Shown here: positions 8,589 through 16,998 of the stretch, piece by piece
How positions within the stretch are numbered: the first letter of the stretch is position 1
How the letters are laid out: the number at the start of each line of letters is the position of its first letter
DNA from: Gammaproteobacteria bacterium
GTDB lineage: Bacteria > Gemmatimonadota > Gemmatimonadetes > Longimicrobiales > Gaopeijiaceae
Reading direction: 5' to 3'
NCBI GenBank assembly: GCA_028819075.1
Contig: JAPPMM010000014.1
Location: 151,486-215,485 of the forward strand
Length of the DNA: 64,000 nt
The notes under the pieces: generated by a model
Databases searched by the model: none
What the model saw: the letters and a program-made list of their open reading frames with translations, nothing else
Told to the model about the DNA's origin: nothing
Program-made: the position numbers and the translations under genes

Positions 8589-10100
8589 CTACCAGCTCCA
8601 TTCCGGATCCACGGCCTTCACCACCATACCGAGCGCCTCGTACTCGCGGTCGGTGCGGTCGGGGGCGTGGGCAGCCGCGGAACGGTGGCTCTGCACCACG
8701 ATCACCAGATCCTGGGAGGGAATGATGTAGGTCCGCTGATGACCGGCGCCGGACGGGTTGTAGGCGTCCGGCGGTATCTGCGGAATACGCCCTCCCCTGC
8801 CCTCCTCATCCGCGGTGTTCAGCCAGAAAAGGCCGCCGTAGTAGGGCTCGGGCCAGGCCGGCGCGGGTGACCGCACGAAGTCCACGAACTCCTCGGTGAG
8901 CAGCCGCTCGCCGTTCCACATGCCGCGATTCAGATAGAGCATCCCGAACCGCGCCCAGTTGCGCGCGGTGCCGTAGTTGTATCCGGTGAGCAGGAAGTTG
9001 CCGTAGGGGTCCGTCTCCATGATGAAGCGGCGGATGCCGATCTTGTCGAAGAGCGCGCGCTGGGGCCAGCTCAGGTACTCCTCGCCCAGCTCGTTCTCGA
9101 CCGTGCGCTGGACGATGTAGCCCAGCGTCCAGGGGTCGGAGTTGCGGTAGCGGCCAACCGTGTTGGGCGGGAACTCGGCCTCGCGGCTGAACGAGAACTG
9201 GAAGGCATCGATGGGGGCCACGTAGCCCATGCGGTGGTCCACCTGCCCGGGGATGAACGACTTGGCCATCTGCTCGGGGGTGGCGCCGCTGTTGCTGAAG
9301 CGGAGGCCGCTCGACATGCGCAGCAGGTCGGCGATGCGGATCTCGGCGCGCGGGTCGCCCGGGGAATTCTGCCACTCGGGCACGGGCGCGGGCTGCCAGA
9401 TCTCCAGGTGACCCATCTGGATGAGGCGGCCGATCAAGGTGGCGGTCATGCTCTTGGCCATCGACCAGCTCTCAAGCTGCGTGTGCATGTTGATGCCCGG
9501 GCCGTAGTCCTCGGCCAAGACGCGGCCGCGGTGGACGACCATGAACGCCGCTCGGTTGTCGCCCTCGGTGAAGAAGGTCTCGACGGCCTGGTCGAGCAGC
9601 TCCGCGTCCACGTAGTCCGGCAGGGGCTCGTCCGGGAGCATGTCGCCCATGGGCCAGGGGGTGGTCTCGGCGTCGGGGAGCGCGCTCACGACTTCGCGTG
9701 GCGTGAAGTACACGCCGTCGGTGTCGTTCGGGAGGATCACGCAGCCCTGGTCGCCGAAGTGCCGCGCGCGGGCCGACACCCCGTCCTGCGAGACGGTGAC
9801 GATGCGCTTGTCCTCGTCAACGTCGAAGACCAGGCTCCCGCTCTCGTAGTCGCGTACCTGTCCGTCGGTGTGCAGCACGCTGCCGTAGAGGGCTTCCGTG
9901 CGGTCGCGCTCCGACACCCAGATCCCCGAGCAGTATCGCTTGGCGGGGCCGCTGAGCAGGTAGTAGAGGGGCGGGCCGTCGGGGACCCCCGCTCCGGTCG
10001 CGGCATCGGCGGAGGCTGCGGATCCGGCGTCGGCTTCGGCGCACGCCAGGAGAGGCAGGGCAATGAACACGACCAAACCGATGACTGCGATGCTTCTCAT
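8589..10100 (-). CDS. Exported beta-lactamase-family serine hydrolase
   Basis: Protein of 503 aa with a lipoprotein-type signal (ALPLLACAEA). An N-terminal extension of about 150 residues precedes a class C beta-lactamase/esterase-like domain. The catalytic tetrad SxxK is Ser213-Met-Ala-Lys216, YRN at 318-320 matches the Tyr motif, and HQRT near residue 454 sits where the third motif is expected. The family includes DD-peptidases, esterases and 6-aminohexanoate-dimer hydrolases; the substrate cannot be told from sequence. The ATG at 10100 starts the signal peptide. It is probably co-transcribed with the propeller genes 97 bases downstream. Confidence 0.87.
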   Translation of the reverse strand: MRSIAVIGLVVFIALPLLACAEADAGSAASADAATGAGVPDGPPLYYLLSGPAKRYCSGIWVSERDRTEALYGSVLHTDGQVRDYESGSLVFDVDEDKRIVTVSQDGVSARARHFGDQGCVILPNDTDGVYFTPREVVSALPDAETTPWPMGDMLPDEPLPDYVDAELLDQAVETFFTEGDNRAAFMVVHRGRVLAEDYGPGINMHTQLESWSMAKSMTATLIGRLIQMGHLEIWQPAPVPEWQNSPGDPRAEIRIADLLRMSSGLRFSNSGATPEQMAKSFIPGQVDHRMGYVAPIDAFQFSFSREAEFPPNTVGRYRNSDPWTLGYIVQRTVENELGEEYLSWPQRALFDKIGIRRFIMETDPYGNFLLTGYNYGTARNWARFGMLYLNRGMWNGERLLTEEFVDFVRSPAPAWPEPYYGGLFWLNTADEEGRGGRIPQIPPDAYNPSGAGHQRTYIIPSQDLVIVVQSHRSAAAHAPDRTDREYEALGMVVKAVDPEWSW

Positions 10101-10412
10101 GTTCCTCTCGCTCCTTCGTACCTGATGTGCCGCGGCGGAAAGCCGTCGGAGATCGGGTTGCCGCATCACCGGGAATGGAGCTGGTGATCGAGCGCAACCG
10201 TCGTACCGGCAACATTCCTCCCGGCGTTGCGGCCACGCAAGGACAGGCCAGATCAGCCCGGTGTGGGCGACAACACTGGTGACCGTCGCCATCCTGAGCG
10301 GGTTGACACGTAGTATCCGCTTGACTAGTTTATTTGGACGTTAGTGTCGTTCGTTTGCACTATTCACGTGGCAGCGGCATCCGTCAGCACACGAGGACGT
10401 CGAGGAACCCCA
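10101..10412. promoter_or_regulatory. Divergent intergenic region with candidate TTGACA promoter
   Basis: This spacer of 312 bases separates the minus-strand serine hydrolase from the plus-strand toxin-antitoxin operon and has no gene I can support. On the plus strand TTGACA at 10303-10308 is followed, 17 bases on, by the AT-rich TAGTTTATTT from 10326. That is a plausible sigma70-type promoter for the antitoxin gene, although the -10 match is poor. No promoter for the serine hydrolase could be singled out. Confidence 0.35.
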
Positions 10413-10880
10413 ATGACCACTGCGACAGACCACTGCGGTGACTCCTTCAGCCTCAGGGAGCTAGCCGGACGCATGGTTCGCGAAACAAGCCCCGTCTACG
10501 GCGAGGGCTCCAGCCTGGAGGCAGTTCGCAAGGCGGTTGCCGAGGGGCTCCCGACCGAAGCGGTCAGACAGCTTCAGGGCGAACTCAAGCGTTTTGGCGT
10601 TCGCCGTGCCTCGGACTACGTGAACGGCATCGTTCCCCGGGCCACTCTGCAGCGTCGGGAAAAGCTCAAGGAGGACGAGGGCGAGACGGTATTGCGCGTG
10701 GCATCGATCATCGCGCTAGCTGTATACGTGGGAGGAAGCGAGGAGTGGGCTGCTCAATGGCTCACGTGTCGGCATCCCATGCTGGGAAGGGCGCGCCCCA
10801 TCGATCGCGCCTTGTCCGCGGTTGGAGCCCGGCAGGTCGAGCACATCCTGTACTCGTTGCACTTCGGCCTGCCCGCCTGA
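10413..10880 (+). CDS. Antitoxin with Xre/MbcA/ParS toxin-binding domain (DUF2384)
   Basis: Protein of 155 aa. The C-terminal half (about 90-155) matches the MbcA/ParS/Xre toxin-binding domain: EEWAAQWLTCRHPMLGRARP followed by the AVGARQVEHILYSLHFG helix, typical of antitoxins that bury the RES active site. The N-terminal half is the expected DNA-binding region. The ATG at 10413 follows GAGGAA and is preferred over an upstream in-frame start at 10344. The stop lies 3 bases before the toxin start, the normal antitoxin-first arrangement, and the pair probably autoregulates from the preceding spacer. Confidence 0.88.
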   Translation: MTTATDHCGDSFSLRELAGRMVRETSPVYGEGSSLEAVRKAVAEGLPTEAVRQLQGELKRFGVRRASDYVNGIVPRATLQRREKLKEDEGETVLRVASIIALAVYVGGSEEWAAQWLTCRHPMLGRARPIDRALSAVGARQVEHILYSLHFGLPA

Positions 10881-10883
10881 CGA

Positions 10884-11327
10884 TTGGACGTTTACAGGAT
10901 CCATCCCGCGGTCCATCCGGCGCTGGACGGCGTCGGTGCGAGACTCACCGGCGGGCGCTGGAATCCGCGGGGCATTCGGATGGTGTATGCCTCGCTTGCG
11001 TACGAGGGAGCACTGCTCGAGCAACTCGCACATGTCCCGGCCGGGGATCTGCCCGCCGGTCAGCGGGCTTCCCGCATCGTGATTCCCGATGACTGCGTTG
11101 TTCCGGCGGTTGGCGAAGCGGAACATCCGGACTGGCGGAGCGGAGCCAGGTCGCAGCGGATCGGGGCGGCCTGGGTGGAGTCGGCCCGGTCCGTTGCGCT
11201 CAAGGTACCTTCCTTCGTCGCGCAGCCCTGGGGTTGGAACGTGATCCTCAACCCGCTGCATCCGGACTTCGCGCGCGTGAGCGTGGCCGAGGCTGTCGAC
11301 GTAGTTTGGGATGCACGCTTCCGTTGA
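10884..11327 (+). CDS. RES-domain toxin
   Basis: Protein of 147 aa comprising a complete RES domain. Characteristic features are the N-terminal YRIHP, GARLTGGRWNPRG with the conserved Arg residues, and YEGALLEQLAH with the conserved Glu. RES toxins (for example MbcT) degrade NAD+ when released from the antitoxin. The start is TTG 3 bases after the antitoxin stop; no ATG or GTG fits the conserved N-terminus. A weak start is consistent with keeping toxin below antitoxin. The pair looks intact. Confidence 0.87.
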   Translation: MDVYRIHPAVHPALDGVGARLTGGRWNPRGIRMVYASLAYEGALLEQLAHVPAGDLPAGQRASRIVIPDDCVVPAVGEAEHPDWRSGARSQRIGAAWVESARSVALKVPSFVAQPWGWNVILNPLHPDFARVSVAEAVDVVWDARFR

Positions 11328-11340
11328 TTCGGCCTTCTTC

Positions 11341-11346
11341 AGGAGG
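11341..11346 (+). promoter_or_regulatory. Strong ribosome-binding site fixing the CapA-like start
   Basis: AGGAGG lies 6 bases before the ATG at 11353. This favours 11353 over the in-frame ATG at 11311, which would overlap the RES gene and add residues before the signal peptide. Confidence 0.7.
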
Positions 11347-11352
11347 ACTCCG

Positions 11353-12772
11353 ATGCGCGTGATCTCCGCCGAACTCGAGTTCGGGCGCCCCGTTGCGATG
11401 ATCGTCGCTGCCGCCCTGTTGCTCACGGTCCCGCTGACGGGCCACGCCCAGACCCGCTCGCCCATCGACGAGGGTACCCGCTGGACTCTGGCGGGGGCGG
11501 GCGACGTGATCATGAACCGGCAGGTGATGCAGTTCGATCATCCCGGCGACCCTGCCTTCCAGGAGCTGGTCGACGTCATCCAGGGCGCGGACGCCGCCTT
11601 CATGAACCTGGAGCAGTCGGTCTTCCGGCTGCAGGAGTTCACCGGATGGCCCGCGGCCGAGAACGGGGGCAACTACGAGGTGGGCTCGCCCGAGACGCTC
11701 AAGGACCTGGTCGACATGGGGTTCGACCTCTTCAATCGGGCCAACAACCACACCACCGACTACGGGGTGGAGGGCATGCGGCTCACCGGCAAGCTGATGG
11801 ACGAGTGGGGGCTGGTGCATGCGGGCGCGGGCGAGAACCTGGGATGGGCCAGCCGGCCGGGGTATCTGGAGACGCCCAAGGGGCGCATCGCGCTGATCGG
11901 GATGGCGTCGACCCACACGCCCATGTCGCGCGCCGGGCGGGCGGGGCCCACCGTGCAGGGCCGGCCGGGGCTCAACGCCCTCCGGCTGAGCACCCGCCAC
12001 GAGGGATCGCCCGCGACCATGGAGGCCCTGCGGGAGGTGGCGCGGGCGCAGGGAATCGAAGTGGACGAGGACGAGGGAGTGTCCGTGCGGGCATTCGGGA
12101 TCACGGTGTATCCCGGCGACGAGGACCGCTCGATCGTCACGCTGAACGACGTCGACCGAGAGCGGGTGCTGCACGAGGTGCGCAACGCCACCGACCAAGG
12201 CGACTACGTCGTGGCCAACAGCCATTCGCACGAGCCCGGCAACGCCTTCATGACGCCGCCCGACTGGATGGTCGAGTTCGCGCGCCAGGTGATCGATGAG
12301 GGGGCCGCCACCTTCATCATTCACGGGCCGCACCAGTTGCGGCGTCGAGATCCACAATGGCCGGCCCATCTTCTACTCGCTGGGCGACTTCATCTTCCAG
12401 AACGAGACCATCGACCCCATGCCGTCCGACCAGCGCGACCGCTACGGCCTCCCGCTGGACCGGCTCGCCTCGGAGATCTACGACACCCGCTTCCGGGTCG
12501 ACGAGGACGGAAACCCCACCACCGGCTTCCCGACCGACTCGCGGTGGTACGAGAGCGTGGTGCCGGTGGTGACCTTCGAGGGAAGCGAAGCGGTGGAGAT
12601 CGTCTTCCACCCGATCGAGCTGGGCTGGAAGGCGCCCAGGTCACAGCGGGGCACGCCGCGCATCGCTCCCGAGGATCTGGGCCGCAGGATCATCGAGCAC
12701 CTGGCGGAGCTGTCGCGGCCGTTCGGGACGGAGATCGTGTACGAGAACGGGGTGGGGGTGTGGCGGAGGTAA
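11353..12772 (+). pseudogene. CapA/PgsA-family capsule-type metallophosphatase-like protein, frameshifted
   Basis: The gene encodes an exported CapA-family protein (poly-gamma-glutamate/capsule synthesis type). It has a signal peptide (AAALLLTVPLTGHAQ), then GAGDVIMNRQV, FMNLEQSVF, NRANNHTTDYGVEG and NSHSHEPGN, the usual metal-site motifs. At about 12340 the frame breaks: the first part reads HGPHQLR and the expected continuation GVEIHNGRPIFYSLGDFIFQN is found one base out of phase, running to the stop at 12772. One extra base (or two missing) explains it. Both halves keep family conservation, so this is either a recent mutation or a sequence error. The restored length would be about 472 aa. 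Confidence 0.82.
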
Positions 12773-14018
12773 GCCGGCTCACCACGAGGGTCGGCACGTC
12801 GAGTTCATCACGTTCCAGATGGACGACGAGACCGCCGGGTCCGAACGCCATCGGCATCCCCGGGGCGCCGTCGGGCAGTGTGCCCATGTACTCGCGGTTC
12901 GCGTTGAAGACATCGATCGGGCCGTCGTCGTCCCATGGATCCTCGCCGCGGCGCTGGATCCACAGTCCGCCGTCCCAGGTGGCTTTCAGTCCCCGCACCA
13001 CGGGGATTTCGCGGTAGAACCCCCGCTCGCGAATCCTCTGCCGGCGCGCCTCCGGATCCGGCGCCATGAAAGGAAGATCTGTCGAGGGAGGCCTCTCCAG
13101 CCACTGCTCGAGGCGCTCGAGGTGGTAGGCGATCGTTGCTCGCCGCACGCGCGCGGAAACCGGTTCCGGCGAGAGCGGCCGTCTCAGCACGTCGGTCACC
13201 GATCCATCGGGAGAGGCGAGCTTGATGGCGTACGCCGTGGAGTCGGAGTAGGCGATGGTGCCGTCGGGCAGCACATCCCAGTGAAACCCCGGCTCGAAGT
13301 ACCGGTCTTCCATCGACGCGACCACCTTCCCCCAATCCTCTGCATCGGCGGACGACAGCCCGGGTTCCAGGCGAGGGGCTCTCCATCCCTGCAGGATGGG
13401 CCTTGATGCCACCATGTCGCCGGAGAAGTCCAGTGTCTCGAGCGCGCGGTCGTTGACCCCCGGCGAAGCCTCGTCTTCCTGATACCCCACAAGCCGATTC
13501 ATGCGGTTCATCATTTCGACCAGCACGCCGGCGACCCCTTGAGCGACGAGCCTCTCGCCCGACTGATCGGCCCGGATCTCTTCGTGACCGAGGGAGCTGG
13601 ATAGAGGCTTCTCCTCCTCATCCATCCTGACGAACCGCTCAAGTTCGCCGTCCGGGCTGAACACCTGGATCGCGGCATGGCGCTGGTCGGGTACCGCGAT
13701 GCGGCCGTCGCGCCACACCGCGAGGGCCTTGATTTGCTGGAACTCGCCCGGTCCCTCGCCCTTGCGGCCGACGGAACGCACAAGTTGGCCATCGGGCCCG
13801 ATGACAACGACGCGATTGTCCAGAACATCCAACACGACCAAGTTGCCGGCTCCATCGAAGCTCGCGCGCAGGGCAGGCCCGAAGAAGGCCCACTCCTCCC
13901 GCGCGTCCGCGCCGCCTGCGCGGTAGACCTCGATCATGTCCACCGTCAACGACTGGTCCTGCGCCACGGCCGGGACGGCGAGCAGGGTTGCCACGATCTG
14001 GCACGCGACTCGTTTCAT
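12690..14018 (-). CDS. 6-bladed beta-propeller exported protein, distant paralogue
   Basis: Protein of 442 aa with signal peptide ATLLAVPAVAQ. It shows propeller blades such as NRVVVIGPDGQLVRSVGRKG with the EGPGEFQQIK turn shared with the triplet at 4.8-8.5 kb, and ends with a similar LDVPTLVVSRLTS strand plus about 25 extra residues. The extra tail overlaps the 3' end of the convergent CapA-like gene by 83 bases. It starts 5 bases after the stop of the NHL-repeat gene, suggesting co-transcription. The function is unknown, presumably periplasmic binding. Confidence 0.78.
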   Translation of the reverse strand: MKRVACQIVATLLAVPAVAQDQSLTVDMIEVYRAGGADAREEWAFFGPALRASFDGAGNLVVLDVLDNRVVVIGPDGQLVRSVGRKGEGPGEFQQIKALAVWRDGRIAVPDQRHAAIQVFSPDGELERFVRMDEEEKPLSSSLGHEEIRADQSGERLVAQGVAGVLVEMMNRMNRLVGYQEDEASPGVNDRALETLDFSGDMVASRPILQGWRAPRLEPGLSSADAEDWGKVVASMEDRYFEPGFHWDVLPDGTIAYSDSTAYAIKLASPDGSVTDVLRRPLSPEPVSARVRRATIAYHLERLEQWLERPPSTDLPFMAPDPEARRQRIRERGFYREIPVVRGLKATWDGGLWIQRRGEDPWDDDGPIDVFNANREYMGTLPDGAPGMPMAFGPGGLVVHLERDELDVPTLVVSRLTSATPPPRSRTRSPSRTAATAPPGAR

Positions 14019-14023
14019 CGCAG

Positions 14024-15028
14024 CTACCGCACCCGCATGTACTTGCGCAGCATGCGCGGTCCCACCTCCGCCCCGTATACGTTGCCGAAGGCGTCCGCCG
14101 CCACCCCTTCGGCCCCGGTGGTGCCCCGCACATACACGTGCCAGTCGGGATCCGGGATGAAGGAGGTGACCAGCCCGTCTACCACGCTGCCGATGCGGAT
14201 GCCGCGCACCCAGCCGGCGTTGGGTATGCCGCCGCCGGTGGAGGACTCGGAATCGGCCGAATAGAGCACGTCGTTGGCGTCGATGAACAGCCCGCTGGGC
14301 CGGCCGAACTGGGTCCAGGTGTCCAGGTGGTTGCCGTCCTGGTCGAAGATCTGCAGGCGGTTGTTCTTGCGGTCGCCGACGAAGAGCCGGCCCCGGGAAT
14401 CCATCGCCAGCGCGTGGGGATCGCGGAACTCGCCGTTCTCGGCCCCGGTGCTGCCCCACTCCATGATGAAGTCGCCCGCGCTGTTGAACTTGACGATGCG
14501 GTTGTTGCCGCCGGTGCCGTGGCCATCGGCTACGAAGATGTCGCCGTTGGGAGCCACCAGGACGTCGGACGGCTGGTCGAAGGTGTCGGGTCCGTCGCCG
14601 GCCACACCGGCCTGACCCAGGCTCATCATGAGCTCGCCCACGGGGGTGAACTTGTGCACCTGGTGGCCGCGCCGTTCGCCCCCGCGCGCGTCGGTGACCC
14701 AGAGGTTGCCATCGGGGTCGACGTGAATGCCGTGCGGCCACTCGAACATCCCCGCGCCGAAGCTGCGCAGCAGATTGCCGTCTACGTCGAAGAGCAGGAC
14801 GGGATCGAGGTCGTCGTGGCCCACGCAGGTGTTCTCGCCGCAGCGCTCGGCCACCCAGATGTTGCCGTCGGCGGCGGGATAGACGGCGCTGGTCGAGCCC
14901 CAGGTGCGGTCCTCGGGCAACTCGCCCCAGACGTCCGGCACCGCGCGGTAGGGATTGGGCGCGTGGTTCTGGGCGAGGACGGGCATCGCGAAGGTGAGGG
15001 ACAGGGCGAGCAGGAGCAGCTTCTTCAT
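14024..15028 (-). CDS. NHL-repeat exported beta-propeller protein
   Basis: Protein of 334 aa with a clean signal peptide (MKKLLLLALSLTFAMPVLAQ). At least five NHL-type repeats follow, for example PHGIHVDPDGNLWVTDARGG, PSDVLVAPNGDIFVADGHG, PHALAMDSRGRLFVGDRKNN and PSGLFIDANDVLYSAD. NHL proteins of this type resemble the lyase propeller of peptidyl-glycine amidating enzymes, but no catalytic residues were checked. The promoter is probably in the spacer containing the palindrome at 15173. Confidence 0.83.
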   Translation of the reverse strand: MKKLLLLALSLTFAMPVLAQNHAPNPYRAVPDVWGELPEDRTWGSTSAVYPAADGNIWVAERCGENTCVGHDDLDPVLLFDVDGNLLRSFGAGMFEWPHGIHVDPDGNLWVTDARGGERRGHQVHKFTPVGELMMSLGQAGVAGDGPDTFDQPSDVLVAPNGDIFVADGHGTGGNNRIVKFNSAGDFIMEWGSTGAENGEFRDPHALAMDSRGRLFVGDRKNNRLQIFDQDGNHLDTWTQFGRPSGLFIDANDVLYSADSESSTGGGIPNAGWVRGIRIGSVVDGLVTSFIPDPDWHVYVRGTTGAEGVAADAFGNVYGAEVGPRMLRKYMRVR

Positions 15029-15172
15029 CGTCTCATCTCCGATCGTGGAAGCACGCAGGAACGGTCAGGAGGGTTGAAAGGGCAATGTGGGGGATGGCCG
15101 CGTGCCCCGAAAGCGGTCAGGATGCGCTGGGTCTTCCTCCACCAGACCCTCTGTGGAGTGTTGCCAATCCCA

Positions 15173-15195
15173 AAAGGCAACAAATTGTTGCCTTT
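15173..15195. other. Perfect 23-bp palindrome between amidase and NHL genes
   Basis: Two perfectly complementary 11-base arms (AAAGGCAACAA and TTGTTGCCTTT) flank a single central A. On the minus strand it lies 71 bases after the amidase stop and is followed by TTTT, so it may fold as a 9-bp stem with a 5-base loop and end amidase transcription. It also lies about 145 bases upstream of the NHL gene start, where an operator is equally possible. TTGCC at 15161 adds a nested partner for GGCAA at 15176. Confidence 0.5.
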
Positions 15196-15265
15196 CTCGA
15201 AATGCAACAGCGCTTGGAGGGTATAAACGGAGGGAGACTTTGGTGCCACTGGGAACGGATCCCGC

Positions 15266-16996
15266 TCAGGGAAACCCTGGAGGCGGCACCCGGCGGCGCG
15301 TGGCCTGCTCGAAGGCGTACGCCAGCGCGATCAGTCGGGGCTCGCTGCAGTTGGCCCCGGTGAACCCCACGCCGAAGGGTGCGGGACGGGCATCGAACCC
15401 TTCCGGGAAGGCCGTCGCGGGCTCGTTGGGCACGAAACCGAAGGGCACCACCACGATCGGGGTGCCGGAGCGGGCGGCAAGGCCGGCGCCACGACTGCCC
15501 GGCGTGAAGATCGCGTCCAGATCGTGCTCGGCGAGCACGGCGTCGATGCCGCGGGTGCGGCTGAGCAGCTCGTCGCGCGCCATGTCGGCTTCGTTGCGGG
15601 CGCGGTCGGCCTCGACGTCCATCTCGTCGGAAATGTCGAAGCGCGACTGGCCGTACCTTGCGGCGCCGGCGTCCGCGTGGTCCAAGTTCCACTGGCGCAG
15701 CTCGGTCAGCGTCGTCACGGGCGCGTCCGGGCCCAGGCTCTCCAACCAGGCGTTGAAGTCGCGCTTCGCGCCGTACTTGAAGTTCACCGAGCAGTTCTGG
15801 TCGGAGCCCTTCGCCTGGTGGGCGCCCGCGCAGAAACCCCAGGCGGCGAAGTTCGAGTCCGGGTCGGGGTGGGTGTAGCTGGGGACGTCGGCGGGATCCA
15901 CGACGACGGCGCCCTGAGCTTCGAGCACCGCGATCGCCTCCGCCATGAGGGCCGCTTGCGCCTCGGTGAGTCCGCCTCTGGCGTTCTCCTCCCCATTCAG
16001 GCGCACAGGGTCGTAGTAGAAGGCGCGCGGGATGCCGATGCGGGCGCCTTCGAGGCCGTCGGGGTTCAGGAACCGGGTGTAGTCGCGGTCCGGCGGCGGC
16101 TCGCAGATGGCGGTGGCCGGGTCGTTGGGGTCGGGGGCCGCGCTTTCCATCCCTCCGAGCATGATCGCCGCGTCGGCCACCGTGCGGGTCATGGGGCCGG
16201 CCATGTCGTGGTCGAGGGTGACCGGGGCGATGCCCCAGCGGCTGATGCGCCCCAGCGTCGGCCGGATCCCCACCAGCATGTTGGCGTTGGACGGGCTGAT
16301 CACCGAGCCCCCGGTGTCGGTGCCGACGTTGCCGGCCCAGAAGCTCGCGGCGGTGCCGACCCCCGAGCTGGAACCGCCCGTGCTGAGCGCGGGGCGCCCG
16401 TCGCTGGTGGCCGGGCGCGGATCGCGGCGGGGATCGTACGGGTTGTAGGCGAACCCCGTGAGGGCGTTGTAGTTGCCCGGCATCGGCCTGGGCGGGCCCG
16501 CCATCCAGTTGGCGAACTCGGTGAGGCCAGCCTTGGCGATGATGATCGCGCCGGCCTCCCGCAGGTTCGTGGTCAGGGTGGCCTCGTAGGGCGGCACGTA
16601 CCCCTCGAACGCGAGGGCACCCCCGGTGGTGGGGAGGTGGGTCGTGTGGATGTTGTCCTTGAGCGCAACCGGAATCCCGTGCAGCGGCCCGCGCACCTGG
16701 CCGCGCGCCCGCTCGGCGTCCAGCGCCTCCGCCTCGGCCAGGGCGTTCGGGTTGACGGAGACTGCCGCGTTTAGCCGGTCTTCATACAGCCCGATGCGGA
16801 CCAGGTACTCGGTCACCAGCTGGCGCGAGCTGAGCTCCCCCCGCTCCATCGCCGCCTGCAGCTCCGGGATGCCGGCCTCGACCACGGAGAAGCCTGCTGT
16901 GTCCGGGCTCGGCGCCGCGCACGCCGACAACACGATCAAGAGCAGAGCCGCGGAGGCGTGAAGGGATCGAGGGATACGCACGAGGGGCGGGGTCAC
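15266..16996 (-). CDS. Amidase-signature family lipoprotein
   Basis: Protein of 576 aa beginning at GTG 16996, 2 bases after the stop of the upstream gene. The N-terminus has a lipobox (LLIVLSACAAP). The Ser-cisSer-Lys catalytic triad of the amidase signature family is visible: Lys113 in ALKDNI, the serine cluster GGSSSG at 207-212, and Ser231 in TDTGGS. Such enzymes hydrolyse carboxamides, and exported ones are common in this kind of genome. The open frame extends far upstream to 18292, but that part is a shadow of the neighbouring gene. The pairing with a gamma-glutamyltransferase-like gene suggests degradation of amide-containing nutrients; the substrate is unknown. Confidence 0.88.
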   Translation of the reverse strand: MTPPLVRIPRSLHASAALLLIVLSACAAPSPDTAGFSVVEAGIPELQAAMERGELSSRQLVTEYLVRIGLYEDRLNAAVSVNPNALAEAEALDAERARGQVRGPLHGIPVALKDNIHTTHLPTTGGALAFEGYVPPYEATLTTNLREAGAIIIAKAGLTEFANWMAGPPRPMPGNYNALTGFAYNPYDPRRDPRPATSDGRPALSTGGSSSGVGTAASFWAGNVGTDTGGSVISPSNANMLVGIRPTLGRISRWGIAPVTLDHDMAGPMTRTVADAAIMLGGMESAAPDPNDPATAICEPPPDRDYTRFLNPDGLEGARIGIPRAFYYDPVRLNGEENARGGLTEAQAALMAEAIAVLEAQGAVVVDPADVPSYTHPDPDSNFAAWGFCAGAHQAKGSDQNCSVNFKYGAKRDFNAWLESLGPDAPVTTLTELRQWNLDHADAGAARYGQSRFDISDEMDVEADRARNEADMARDELLSRTRGIDAVLAEHDLDAIFTPGSRGAGLAARSGTPIVVVPFGFVPNEPATAFPEGFDARPAPFGVGFTGANCSEPRLIALAYAFEQATRRRVPPPGFP

Positions 16997-16998
16997 GT

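Noticed and set aside
15025..15249. Minus-strand 74-codon frame before the NHL gene
   Set aside because: Lies over the palindrome spacer, has no recognisable features and no ribosome-binding site.
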